A stretch of 22,994 nt of DNA from Burkholderiales bacterium (GTDB lineage: Bacteria > Pseudomonadota > Gammaproteobacteria > Burkholderiales > Burkholderiaceae_C). This document shows, one piece after another, positions 1-7,865 of this stretch. The notes under the pieces were generated by a model, which was not told the DNA's origin, did not search any database, and saw nothing but the letters and a program-made list of their open reading frames with translations. How positions within the stretch are numbered: position 1 is the first letter of the stretch; every line of letters begins with the position of its first letter. The stretch covers positions 1 to 22,994 of the forward strand of contig JANXTP010000312.1 of the NCBI GenBank assembly GCA_025352345.1, written 5' to 3'. The translations under genes and the position numbers were made by a program.

Positions 1-26
1 CGCGATAAAACGAAGGGCCTTTGCCT

Positions 27-3000
27 TCACCGAGATTGACCCACCTTGACGGCGACGCTGACGATCGCACCAGGCATCGGCGCGGCCACGTGCAGCGGGT
101 TGGTGGCATCGGCCACCGGCCGGCCCTTGGCGGCGTCGCCGGCATCCGGACGCAGCACGCGCACCGTACGCGACTGGCCGTTCAGCTCGAACTGCACCTT
201 CTGCGCTACGTCGCCGTCGGGCGCGATCGATTGCAGCGCCACCAGCAGCGTCTTCCCCGGGTCGATCTCGACCGCCAGCTCCTGCTGCGGCTGCGCGCCG
301 TAGAAGAACACCGGCGTCGGCAGCATCGAGGTGTCGCCGTTTAACTTGGTGTACTCGCAGAAGTCGCGCATCAGCTTCGGGTACATCAGGTACGAGGCCA
401 GCTGGCGGTCATCGATCGGCTGCTCGCAGTCGGCTACGGCCTTGGCACGGGCCGCTTCCAGATCGACAGGTGGCAAGCGGTCGCCAGGGCGGTAGGGAAC
501 CGGCGGCTCGTCGCTGTCGGCCAGCTTCAGCACCTTGCGGCTCAGCGCAGCCGGGAAGCCATCGGGCGGAAAGCCCAGCTCGCCCTTGAACAGCGAGACC
601 ACCGATTCGGGGAAAGCCACCTCGCGCGCCGGGTCGGTCACGTCGGCGGGGGTGAGGTCGCTGGCGACCATCATCAGCGCCATGTCGCCCACCACCTTGG
701 AGGTCGGCGTCACTTTCACGATGTCGCCGAACAGCCGGTTCACATCGGCATAGGTCTGCGACACCTCGGTCCAGCGGTGCGCGATGCCGAGCGAGCGCGC
801 CTGTTCGCGCAGGTTGGTGTACTGGCCGCCGGGCATTTCGTGGCGGTACACATCGGCGGTGCCGGAGCGTATTTCGGACTCGAACGGCGAGTAGAAACGG
901 CGCACGCCTTCCCAGTACATCGACGCCGCGTGCAGCGCGTCTTGCGACAGGCCCGGGTCGCGTTCGGTCCCGGAAAGCGCTGCGGCAATCGACGACAAAT
1001 TGGGCTGCGAGGTGAGCCCGCTCATCGCGTCGAGCGCGCCGTCGACCGCATCGCAGCCGGCCCCCACCGCCGCCAGCACCGACGCCGCCGAGGCACCGCT
1101 GGTGTCGTGGGTGTGGAAGTGCACCGGCAGCCCGGTTTCTTCCTTCAGTGCCTTGACCAGCGCGGTCACCGCTCGCGGCCGACATATCCCCGCCATGTCT
1201 TTGATGGCCAGCAGGTGCACGCCGGCTTTTTGCAGCTCGCGGGCAATGCCGAGGTAGTACTTCAAATCGTACTTTGGGCGTGCGCCATCAAACAGGTCAC
1301 CGGTGTAGCAAATCGCGCCTTCGCACAGGCCGCCGTTTTCCACCACGGCATCGATGGCGACGCGCATGTTCTCGACCCAGTTCAGCGAGTCGAACACGCG
1401 GAACAGATCGACGCCGTTCAGCGCTGCCTGCTGCACGAAATGACGCACCACGTTGTCGGCGTAGTTGGTATAGCCCACCGCGTTCGAGCCGCGCAGCAGC
1501 ATTTGGAACAGCACGTTCGGGATGGCTGCGCGCAACTGCGTCAGGCGCTGCCACGGGTCTTCTTTCAAGAAGCGAAGCGCGACGTCGAACGTGGCGCCGC
1601 CCCAGCATTCGAGTGAGAACAGGCCCGATAGCTCGCGGGCGTAGTAGGGTGCAATCGGCAGCATGTCGGCGGTGCGCATGCGGGTGGCGAGCAGCGACTG
1701 GTGCGCATCGCGCATCGTGGTGTCGGTCATCAGCACCGGCTTGTGCGCCAGCATCCACTGCGCAAAAGCCGTGGGCCCGAGTGCTTGCAGGCGCTGGCGG
1801 GTGCCGTCGGGGATCGGCGCATCGAGATCGACCTGGGGCAGCACCGGCTTGGGCAAGGGCAAGGCGGGCAGCACGCGGCCCTTGACTTCGGGGTTGCCGT
1901 TGACCGCCACTTCGCCCAAAAATCGCAGCAGCTTGCTGGCGCGGTCGCGGCGGGCGGCGAAGGCCAGCAGTTCGGGCGTGTTCTCGATGAAGCGGGTGGT
2001 CAGCGCGCCCTTCACATCGTTGCCGAAGATCGGGTGGTTGATCAGGTTTTCAAGAAACTGCAGGTTGGTCGACACCCCGCGGATGCGGAACTCGCGCAGT
2101 GCCCGGTCCATGCGGTGAATGGTTTCACCGGCGGTGGGCGCCCAGGCGGTCACCTTGACCAGCAGCGAGTCGTAGTAGGGCGTGATCACCGCGCCGCCAT
2201 AGGCCGTGCCCGCGTCGAGCCGAATGCCGAAACCTGCTGCGCTGCGGTACGCGGCGAGCCGGCCGTAGTCGGGCAAAAAGCCGTTCTCCGGGTCTTCGGT
2301 GGTCACGCGGCATTGCAGCGCGTGGCCGTTGAGGGGGATTTTTCCTTGGGCGGGCACGCCCGTTGGGTGCAAGCCGGTCGCCGCCTCCGGCGAACCTTCA
2401 GTCACACCAATGTGGCCGCCTTCGGTGATGCGGATTTGCGCCTTCACGATGTCCACACCCGTGATCATTTCGGTCACCGTGTGTTCGACCTGAATGCGCG
2501 GGTTGACCTCGATGAAGTAACACTTGCCATCGTCGGCATCCATCAAGAATTCGACCGTGCCCGCGTGGGTGTAGCCCACCGAGCGCATCAGGCGCAGGGC
2601 GCTGTCGCACAGCGCGGCGCGGCCAGCCGGGTCGAGGTACGGCGCCGGGGCGCGCTCGACCACTTTTTGATTGCGCCGCTGCACGGTGCAGTCGCGCTCG
2701 TGCAGGTGCACCAAATTGCCGTGCTGGTCGCCGAGGATCTGCACCTCGACGTGCCGCGCACGGCGGATGAGTTTTTCGAAATACACCTCGTCGTTGCCGA
2801 AGGCGGCCAGCGCCTCTCGGCGCGACGCTTCCAGCGAACTCGCCAGCTCACCCTCGTGTTCGATCACCCGCATGCCGCGTCCGCCACCACCCCAGCTCGC
2901 TTTGAGCATCACCGGGTAGCCGACGCCGGCGGCCAGCTTCGCGCATTCGGCCACGTCCAGCGGCAAGGGCGGCGTGGCCGGCATCACCGACACACCGGCA

Positions 3001-3389
3001 GCCACGGCCGCATGGCGGGCCGCGACCTTGTTGCCGAGGGTGCGCATCACCTCGGGCGACGGGCCGATCCAGCGGATGCCGGCGGCGATCACCGCATCGG
3101 CGAATTCGGGGTTCTCGCTCAAAAAGCCGTAGCCGGGGTGGATCGCATCGGCCCCGGCGCGGCGCGCGATGCGCAGGATGTCTTCGCCGTCGAGGTAGGC
3201 CGCCAGCGGCTTCTGACCCTCGCCGACCAGGTAGCTCTCGTCGGCCTTGAAGCGGTGCAGCGCTTGGCGGTCCTGCTGCGAATAGATCGCCACCGTGCGG
3301 ATGCGCATCTCGGAGGCGGCGCGCATCACGCGGATCGCGATCTCCGAGCGGTTGGCGATCAGGATCGAGCGGATCGGGCGGTGATTCAT
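27..3389 (-). CDS. pyc: Pyruvate carboxylase, single-chain; biotin-carrier end missing
   Basis: This enzyme makes oxaloacetate from pyruvate, bicarbonate and ATP (anaplerosis, cytoplasm). An N-terminal biotin carboxylase covers about residues 5-455, with the ATP-grasp loop GGGGRGMRV near 167 and NPRIQVEHTVTEM near 296. An HMGL-like carboxyltransferase covers about 553-830, with TTMRDAHQS, the carboxylated lysine in AIKDMAG (K730) and the metal site HFHTHDTSG near 757. The PYC/OADA domain follows. The frame ends after VAVKVGQSR at a TGA, before the AMKM biotin-lysine motif that the family carries about 35 residues from its end. In another frame, the reverse complement of bases 1-33 reads VKAKALRFIA, which resembles continuation of the biotinyl domain. 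A small indel near position 30 is therefore likely, either a sequencing or assembly error or a mutation. The start at 3389 gives the usual RSILIANRSEIAIRV beginning. It is divergent from purU. Confidence 0.93.
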   Translation of the reverse strand: MNHRPIRSILIANRSEIAIRVMRAASEMRIRTVAIYSQQDRQALHRFKADESYLVGEGQKPLAAYLDGEDILRIARRAGADAIHPGYGFLSENPEFADAVIAAGIRWIGPSPEVMRTLGNKVAARHAAVAAGVSVMPATPPLPLDVAECAKLAAGVGYPVMLKASWGGGGRGMRVIEHEGELASSLEASRREALAAFGNDEVYFEKLIRRARHVEVQILGDQHGNLVHLHERDCTVQRRNQKVVERAPAPYLDPAGRAALCDSALRLMRSVGYTHAGTVEFLMDADDGKCYFIEVNPRIQVEHTVTEMITGVDIVKAQIRITEGGHIGVTEGSPEAATGLHPTGVPAQGKIPLNGHALQCRVTTEDPENGFLPDYGRLAAYRSAAGFGIRLDAGTAYGGAVITPYYDSLLVKVTAWAPTAGETIHRMDRALREFRIRGVSTNLQFLENLINHPIFGNDVKGALTTRFIENTPELLAFAARRDRASKLLRFLGEVAVNGNPEVKGRVLPALPLPKPVLPQVDLDAPIPDGTRQRLQALGPTAFAQWMLAHKPVLMTDTTMRDAHQSLLATRMRTADMLPIAPYYARELSGLFSLECWGGATFDVALRFLKEDPWQRLTQLRAAIPNVLFQMLLRGSNAVGYTNYADNVVRHFVQQAALNGVDLFRVFDSLNWVENMRVAIDAVVENGGLCEGAICYTGDLFDGARPKYDLKYYLGIARELQKAGVHLLAIKDMAGICRPRAVTALVKALKEETGLPVHFHTHDTSGASAASVLAAVGAGCDAVDGALDAMSGLTSQPNLSSIAAALSGTERDPGLSQDALHAASMYWEGVRRFYSPFESEIRSGTADVYRHEMPGGQYTNLREQARSLGIAHRWTEVSQTYADVNRLFGDIVKVTPTSKVVGDMALMMVASDLTPADVTDPAREVAFPESVVSLFKGELGFPPDGFPAALSRKVLKLADSDEPPVPYRPGDRLPPVDLEAARAKAVADCEQPIDDRQLASYLMYPKLMRDFCEYTKLNGDTSMLPTPVFFYGAQPQQELAVEIDPGKTLLVALQSIAPDGDVAQKVQFELNGQSRTVRVLRPDAGDAAKGRPVADATNPLHVAAPMPGAIVSVAVKVGQSR

Positions 3390-3486
3390 CGGGCGGCCTG
3401 GGTTGCAGTGGGCATGAGCGGGCGGGGGTCAAAAAAAGCGTCGATCAGTCGACAAATCGGGTCGCATGCAAGCTGAGTGCCGCCCC

Positions 3487-3497
3487 GTTCAGTGAAC
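3487..3497. promoter_or_regulatory. Inverted repeat between divergent pyc and purU
   Basis: GTTCA-G-TGAAC is a perfect 11-base inverted repeat in the 158-base gap between the divergent pyc and purU genes, 51 bases upstream of the purU ATG. Its position suits an operator, but the regulator is unknown and a repeat this short can arise by chance. Confidence 0.25.
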
Positions 3498-3509
3498 CCA
3501 ACGCAAAAC

Positions 3510-3551
3510 ATGCAAGGATACCCAAACCCTTACACGCCACCCCCCCCATGA
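3510..3551 (+). CDS. Possible 13-codon leader ORF ending in four prolines
   Basis: An ATG at 3510 opens a short frame reading MQGYPNPYTPPPP. Its TGA overlaps the purU ATG as ATGA. A run of eight C (3540-3547) encodes the terminal prolines and occupies the place where a purU Shine-Dalgarno would be expected. Polyproline runs are known to stall ribosomes unless EF-P acts, so this could couple or tune purU translation. No strong ribosome-binding site precedes the mini-ORF, and nothing shows it is translated. It may be chance. Confidence 0.25.
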   Translation: MQGYPNPYTPPPP

Positions 3552-4408
3552 GCCGCCCCCATCACTACACCTTGATCTTCTCGTGCCCCGATCGCGTGGG
3601 CATCGTGGCGCGCGTCACCGGCTTCTTCGCCGAACACGGCGGCTGGATCCTCAGCTCCAGCCAGCATGCCGATGCCGATTCCGCCCGTTACTTCATGCGC
3701 GTCGAGGTCAAGGCCGATTCGCTGCCGTTCGACCACGCCGAGTTGCAACACCGCTTCAGCGCAGTGGCCGCCGAGTTCGGCATGGACTGGCGCATCAGCG
3801 ACAGCGCGGTGCGCCGCCGCGTGCTGCTGCTTGTGTCAACCCAGGAGCACTGCCTCTACGACCTGCTGGCGCGCTGCCAGAGTGGCGAGTTGGATGTCGA
3901 GATTGCAGGCGTCGCCTCCAACCACGAGGTGTTTCGCGGCCTGGTCGAATGGCACGGCATTGCCTTCCACCACATCCCGGTGACGAAGGAAACCAAGCCC
4001 GAAGCTTTCGCCAAGCTGGAGGCGCTGTTCGAAGCCAGCCGTGCCGACACGATGGTGCTGGCGCGCTACATGCAAATCCTGCCGCCGTCGCTGTGCCGCA
4101 AGTACCCGGGGCAGATCATCAACATCCACCACAGCTTCTTGCCCAGCTTTGCCGGCGCCAAGCCGTACCACCAAGCCTGGGAGCGCGGCGTCAAGCTGAT
4201 CGGCGCGACCTGCCACTACGTGACCGAAGACCTGGATGAAGGCCCGATCATCGAACAAGACGTGATGCGCATCGATCACAGCGATGCCATCGATGACCTG
4301 GTGCGTTGCGGCAAAGACGTGGAAAAAGCCGTGCTCGCGCGCGGCCTGCGCAACCACCTCGAAGACCGCATCTTGATCAACGGGCGCCGAACGGTGGTGT
4401 TCGGCTGA
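3548..4408 (+). CDS. purU: Formyltetrahydrofolate deformylase PurU
   Basis: PurU hydrolyses 10-formyl-tetrahydrofolate to formate and tetrahydrofolate, balancing one-carbon pools and feeding formate to purine synthesis. The 286-residue length is normal for the family. An N-terminal ACT domain (about 7-88, starting YTLIFSCPDRVGIVARV) is followed by a formyltransferase-fold domain (about 90-286). The catalytic N192-x-H194 lies in INIHHSFLPSF and the catalytic aspartate is D230 in DLDEGPII. The start at 3548 leaves the ACT domain complete. No Shine-Dalgarno is visible; the ATG follows a C8 tract, and a small upstream frame ends on it. The gene is convergent with the secreted protein at 4435-4797. 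Confidence 0.95.
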   Translation: MSRPHHYTLIFSCPDRVGIVARVTGFFAEHGGWILSSSQHADADSARYFMRVEVKADSLPFDHAELQHRFSAVAAEFGMDWRISDSAVRRRVLLLVSTQEHCLYDLLARCQSGELDVEIAGVASNHEVFRGLVEWHGIAFHHIPVTKETKPEAFAKLEALFEASRADTMVLARYMQILPPSLCRKYPGQIINIHHSFLPSFAGAKPYHQAWERGVKLIGATCHYVTEDLDEGPIIEQDVMRIDHSDAIDDLVRCGKDVEKAVLARGLRNHLEDRILINGRRTVVFG

Positions 4409-4429
4409 CCCGTTCCCATCGGTGGGTCA
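4406..4429. terminator. Possible hairpin between convergent genes
   Basis: TGACCC (4406-4411) and GGGTCA (4424-4429) form a 6-base-pair stem around a 12-base loop, starting at the purU stop codon and lying before the convergent neighbour. There is no T tract, so termination is only suggested by position. Confidence 0.25.
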
Positions 4430-4434
4430 ACGCA

Positions 4435-4797
4435 TCAACGCGTGACGCGCTGCGTCTGCGGTGAGGTGCCAAAGTCATCGCCTGCTGCGGCGATACCACC
4501 CGCCTTCAGCGCGCGCAGGTAGGCGTAGCGGCTTTGCGTGCGGGACAGGTTCGGCGCGGCATATGACGCCGAGTTGGCCGTCACACGCGGCAGCGCGGGC
4601 GCAGCCACCTTGGCGCTGGTCTTGACCTTCGCCACGGCAGGGGCGGGTTGGGCCCGCTCGAACTGCGCCAGCAGCGCAGCGCGGGTGTCGGTCAGGGTGT
4701 TGAAGTTGGTTGCGGGCGACGATTGATAGCGTGCGGTGGCCGAGCCAACGGTGAACACCGACAGGGCGGCGACGATCAGGGGGGTGAGCTTGTTCAT
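4435..4797 (-). CDS. Small secreted protein of unknown function
   Basis: This is a 120-residue protein. A typical Sec signal peptide starts MNKLTPLIVAALSVF and probably ends near ATA-RYQ around residue 23. The mature part is rich in Ala, Thr and Gln, has no cysteine, and carries a short helix-like segment TLTDTRAALLAQFERAQ and a near-C-terminal YAYLRALKAGG. It resembles the many short periplasmic proteins of Burkholderiales with Thr-Arg-Ala-x-x repeats, but I do not recognise a family. The ATG at 4797 is preferred over an upstream in-frame codon at 4866 because it has AAGGA a few bases upstream and begins directly with the signal peptide. It stands alone on its strand, between purU and the GST. 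Role unknown. Confidence 0.75.
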   Translation of the reverse strand: MNKLTPLIVAALSVFTVGSATARYQSSPATNFNTLTDTRAALLAQFERAQPAPAVAKVKTSAKVAAPALPRVTANSASYAAPNLSRTQSRYAYLRALKAGGIAAAGDDFGTSPQTQRVTR

Positions 4798-4861
4798 GGT
4801 GAGTCCTTGGTGGATGAATGAGAGTGCGTGAACGACATCGACATCGCACCATCTGCTGATA

Positions 4862-4886
4862 CGCATCCAGGGTATCTACGGATGCG
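4862..4886. promoter_or_regulatory. Inverted repeat between secreted protein and GST genes
   Basis: CGCATCC (4862-4868) and GGATGCG (4880-4886) form perfect 7-base arms around an 11-base spacer. The repeat lies between two divergent genes, about 65 bases from the secreted-protein start and 75 bases from the GST start, as expected of a shared operator. No regulator is identified. Confidence 0.35.
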
Positions 4887-4960
4887 CTCCCGGACGCCAT
4901 CCTGTGCATGCCGCTATAAAGCCACAATTCCTGTCACCCTACCGCGCGAAGACTCAGCCC

Positions 4961-5620
4961 ATGATCGACCTCTACACCTCCTCTACACCCAACGGCTGGA
5001 AGGCCTCCATCGCGCTCGAAGAACTCGGCCTGCCTTACACGCTGCACCCGATCAAGCTCGGGCTGCAAGAGCAGAAGTTGCCCGAGTACCTGAAGCTCAA
5101 CCCCAATGGCCGCATCCCGACCATCGTCGACCGCGACGAGGACGATTTCGCGGTGTTCGAGTCCGGTGCCATCCTGATTTACCTGGCCGAGAAGACCGGC
5201 CGCCTGATGCCCACCGCGATGAAGCCGCGCTCGCAGGTGATCCAGTGGCTGATGTTCCAGATGGGCGGCGTCGGGCCGATGCAGGGCCAAGCGAATGTGT
5301 TCTTCCGCTACTTCCCGGAAAAAATTCCGTCGGTGATCGAGCGCTACCAGAAGGAAACGAAGCGGCTGTTCACCGTGCTCGACACCCGACTGAAGGACCA
5401 TGAATACCTGGTCGATGACTTCAGCATCGCCGACATCGCGCACTGGTCGTGGGTGCGCCTTCACGACTGGGCCGGCATCGCTGTCGACGATCTGCCACAT
5501 CTGCAACGTTGGATCGATCTGATGGCGGCGCGGCCCGCCTGCCAGCGCGGTATCGAAATCCCCGAGCCTTTCGTACCGAAGGAAGTCACCGAGTACGCGA
5601 AGAAGATCATCACCCCGTGA
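4961..5620 (+). CDS. Glutathione S-transferase, YfcG-like (Nu class)
   Basis: This is a 219-residue cytosolic GST. The thioredoxin-fold N-terminal domain (about 1-80) has MIDLYTSSTPNGWK, with T9 and N11 in the TPN motif that Nu-class enzymes such as YfcG use in place of a catalytic Tyr, Ser or Cys. The cis-proline is in GRIPTI (P53), and the glutathione-binding E67-S68 is in ESGAILIYLAEK. The helical C-terminal domain (about 90-210) includes the conserved SIADIAHWSWV. Nu-class members mainly act as glutathione-dependent disulfide reductases, which is inferred here. The start at 4961 matches the family N-terminus; an upstream in-frame ATG at 4904 would add 19 unrelated residues. No strong Shine-Dalgarno is seen. 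Confidence 0.92.
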   Translation: MIDLYTSSTPNGWKASIALEELGLPYTLHPIKLGLQEQKLPEYLKLNPNGRIPTIVDRDEDDFAVFESGAILIYLAEKTGRLMPTAMKPRSQVIQWLMFQMGGVGPMQGQANVFFRYFPEKIPSVIERYQKETKRLFTVLDTRLKDHEYLVDDFSIADIAHWSWVRLHDWAGIAVDDLPHLQRWIDLMAARPACQRGIEIPEPFVPKEVTEYAKKIITP

Positions 5621-5735
5621 CGAATGCCCGCCTTCGGTCACGGGTTAACGGTGAGCCCCCGTTGGCGAAGATCGTGGCACGATGTTCTGTCCTTAACTGC
5701 TCCCACCTGTCGCCCCACACGCGGCCGGCTCGCCC

Positions 5736-6122
5736 ATGGAAAACACCGGACCCAATCCCAAGCCGCTCCAGGGCATCGTGATGGCCTGGCCTTCGAACGA
5801 CGGCAAGGCGTTCGCCATTCGACTGCAATTGCCTGACGGTGACCTCGATCTCGAACTGGACGACATCATGCTGCGGCAGTTGCTGCAGGCGTTGATGGAG
5901 TCATCGGAGGCCTGCGCGCCAAAGCGAACCGACCTTCGCCCAATCGCCCAGATCGATCTGGCCGACGGCGTTCAGCTGCCGGCCAGCAGCCTCGATGTGC
6001 TGCCGCTGGGCAACGACGGCGAAGGTCGGCGGTTGGTGATGCGCGTCGGCACGATCGACCTCAACCTGATGATCGACTCGCGAGCGACAGCGCAGGCGTT
6101 GGCCAGCGCGCTGGTGGTCTGA
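5736..6122 (+). CDS. Hypothetical protein, 128 residues
   Basis: This is an acidic cytoplasmic-looking protein with no signal peptide, membrane segment or cysteine cluster (only C59). It reads as two beta-rich parts: residues about 12-45 (GIVMAWPSNDGKAFAIRLQL, then a DLDLELDD strand and a leucine-rich helix) and about 70-128 (AQIDLADGVQLPASSLDVL, then RLVMRVGTIDLNLMID). The second half resembles the first in its alternating hydrophobic pattern. I do not recognise the family. The frame has the codon pattern of its neighbours and fills the gap between the GST and the convergent porin, so it is probably a real gene. No clear Shine-Dalgarno precedes the ATG. Confidence 0.65.
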   Translation: MENTGPNPKPLQGIVMAWPSNDGKAFAIRLQLPDGDLDLELDDIMLRQLLQALMESSEACAPKRTDLRPIAQIDLADGVQLPASSLDVLPLGNDGEGRRLVMRVGTIDLNLMIDSRATAQALASALVV

Positions 6123-6130
6123 TGTCCGTT

Positions 6131-6156
6131 CTGCAGCTTCAATACTGAAGTTGCAG
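6131..6156. terminator. Hairpin between convergent hypothetical gene and porin
   Basis: CTGCAGCTTCA (6131-6141) and TGAAGTTGCAG (6146-6156) pair over 11 positions with one G-U wobble around the tetraloop ATAC. The hairpin lies in the convergent gap and includes the last porin codons. There is no long T tract on either side, so it may be a weak bidirectional terminator or an mRNA 3' stabiliser. Confidence 0.45.
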
Positions 6157-7272
6157 CGCGAGAACGAAGCGGTCCAGGTCTTCGCCGCCCTGAGTCACGT
6201 TGTTGCGTGAATAGGTGGCGCTGATCATGGCGTTTTGCTCTGCGATCACGTAATTGAGGCCGAAGTCGATCTGCTTCGTCGTGACGCGGTTGTCGGCATC
6301 GAACCGCTGCCAATGCACGAAAGGCTGGAAGCGGCCCCAGCCCACCTCCCGCTCGAACACATAGGACACGCCCGCTGAGTACGCCTTGCCCTGCTCGCCG
6401 CGCACCAGTCCATCGGTGTCGTAGTCGTAGTAGGCGGCTTCGAGCCCGAAAGCGCCGTAGCCCTTGAAGTTCTTCTCCAGCTGGAAGTCGAGGTTGTAGC
6501 TGTCGTAATCGCCCTTGCCGAGCGGCGTGATCACGCCGTTCTTCTGGTGCCTGAACGCCGCGCCGATGGCCAGGATGTCCGCCTTGCCCAGGTGGTCGGC
6601 CGTGCTGAAGTAGCCGGTCTCCAAGTCCCAGAAGTCGTATTGCAGCCGGCCCGAATACATCAGATCGTCGGAAGTTTTCAGGCCGGCCTGATGGGCCTGC
6701 GACCGGTTGAGCGCGCCGATGCCGAAGTGTCGGCCCTCGAAGGCGCCGACGGAGTAGCCCAAACGTCCTCCTGCCACGTTGCCCCAGATTGCCACGCCGT
6801 CGTCGCGTGCGACATAGATGCCGCCGTTGCAGCCGTAGCGCGACGACACGCAGGGCCAGTAACCGCCGCCGACCGAGTAGTACGGCCCGGCCATGTTGGC
6901 GCGTTCACTGGGCCCCACGAACCGGCCTGCCCAGACGTTGAATTCGGGCGCGAGTTCGAGCTGGGCGTACATGTCCAGCTTTCGGATGCGCTCGTTCGTG
7001 CCGTCCCATTCGGTGCTGAAGGTGGCCTTGAGGTACTTGTTGAGCGAGGCGCCGAAGTACAGCCGCGCACTGTCCAGATTCGGGTTGTTGACATGACCCC
7101 CGCCGTCGGCTGACGAGCGCTCGGCATGGGTGTAGCTGTAGCGCGTGCCGATGCCGAACGTGACGTACTGGTCGTCGCCGAAATCGTACCGGGCGCCAGC
7201 CCTGGCATGCATCGACGTGGCGGCCAAGGCAGCCGCGATCAGCGCCATTCGGTGGATATTGTTCAAACGCAT
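6139..7272 (-). CDS. Outer-membrane porin, OprP/OprO-like
   Basis: This is a 377-residue outer-membrane beta-barrel. A signal peptide of about 25 residues (MRLNNIHRMALIAAALAATS, cleaved near HARA-GARY) leads into alternating aromatic/glycine strands such as YVTFGIGTRYSY, ARLYFGASLNKYLKATFSTE and FNVWAGRFVGP. The last residues, FVLALQLQY, end in an aromatic residue as required by the BAM assembly signal. The NLDSARLYFGA and AGRFVGPSERANM features resemble the phosphate-selective porin O/P superfamily, but the substrate cannot be read from sequence. Two cysteines in a loop (PCVSSRYGCNGG) could form a disulfide. The ATG at 7272 is chosen because it starts the signal peptide and has GAGGG upstream; an in-frame codon at 7362 would place 30 residues ahead of it. 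Confidence 0.85.
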   Translation of the reverse strand: MRLNNIHRMALIAAALAATSMHARAGARYDFGDDQYVTFGIGTRYSYTHAERSSADGGGHVNNPNLDSARLYFGASLNKYLKATFSTEWDGTNERIRKLDMYAQLELAPEFNVWAGRFVGPSERANMAGPYYSVGGGYWPCVSSRYGCNGGIYVARDDGVAIWGNVAGGRLGYSVGAFEGRHFGIGALNRSQAHQAGLKTSDDLMYSGRLQYDFWDLETGYFSTADHLGKADILAIGAAFRHQKNGVITPLGKGDYDSYNLDFQLEKNFKGYGAFGLEAAYYDYDTDGLVRGEQGKAYSAGVSYVFEREVGWGRFQPFVHWQRFDADNRVTTKQIDFGLNYVIAEQNAMISATYSRNNVTQGGEDLDRFVLALQLQY

Positions 7273-7349
7273 GCGTGTCCCTCGTTGTTGTCGTTGTGGC
7301 TGCGCGATCACCAGGCTGCGGCGACCGCTCGGGCTAAGCCCGAAAACGG

Positions 7350-7361
7350 TGCATATATGCA
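7350..7361. promoter_or_regulatory. Perfect palindrome TGCATATATGCA upstream of porin
   Basis: This 12-base perfect palindrome lies in the 169-base gap between the divergent porin (start 7272) and yciH (start 7442), about 80 bases upstream of each start. It sits in a locally AT-rich stretch of an otherwise GC-rich region. A second short inverted repeat, GGGCT-A-AGCCC, is at 7331-7341. Either could be an operator; no regulator is identified. Confidence 0.35.
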
Positions 7362-7441
7362 TGATTATGGTGCGTAGCCGGTGTTGTACGCTCAGCCCGC
7401 TGCATCAGGCAGGGCATTCGAATTTCGACGCACTCGACACC

Positions 7442-7804
7442 ATGAAAGGCCGCAATCTCACCGGCGGGTTGGTCTACTCGACCGACAGTGGGCGCATGTG
7501 CCCGGCGTGCCGGCGGCCGATCGTTCAATGCGCCTGTGCGCTATCGACGCCAGTGGCGGCAGGCGACGGCATCGTGCGGGTGTCGCGTGAAACCCAGGGC
7601 CGCAAGGGCAAGGGCGTGACGGTGGTGCGCGGGCTGGCGCTCGATGTCGAAGCGCTGGCCCAGATGGGGCGCGAGCTGAAGGCTGCCTGCGGCTCGGGCG
7701 GCACGGTGAAGGACGGTGTCATCGAGATCCAGGGCGAGCACCGCGACCGGATCGTGGAGCGGCTGCAGGCTGCGGGCATGACCGTCAAGCGTGTCGGCGG
7801 CTGA
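7442..7804 (+). CDS. yciH: SUI1/YciH-family translation factor
   Basis: This is a 120-residue bacterial homologue of eukaryotic eIF1 (SUI1 domain), thought to influence fidelity of start selection on the 30S subunit. A short cysteine-rich N-terminus, MCPACRRPIVQCAC (C20, C23, C30, C32), looks like a small zinc site and is common in YciH proteins. The SUI1 domain covers about 42-118 and has the signature basic loop TQGRKGKGVTVVRGL and the closing GEHRDRIVERLQAAGMTVKRVGG-type segment. The ATG at 7442 gives the typical MKGRNLTGGLVYSTDSGRMCP start. The thioredoxin-like gene follows 61 bases later on the same strand. Confidence 0.92.
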   Translation: MKGRNLTGGLVYSTDSGRMCPACRRPIVQCACALSTPVAAGDGIVRVSRETQGRKGKGVTVVRGLALDVEALAQMGRELKAACGSGGTVKDGVIEIQGEHRDRIVERLQAAGMTVKRVGG

Positions 7805-7865
7805 GGCGCTGACACACACTGGCCGATGCCGCTCATGCTCGCCTCACCGTGAACCGTCCGCACCA

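Noticed and set aside
1701..3476. A 591-residue antisense frame opposite pyruvate carboxylase
   Set aside because: Long antisense frames are normal in GC-rich coding DNA; the sense strand has all pyruvate carboxylase motifs.
4406..4429. A firm terminator after purU
   Set aside because: The stem is only six pairs with a 12-base loop and no T tract, so it is listed only at low confidence.
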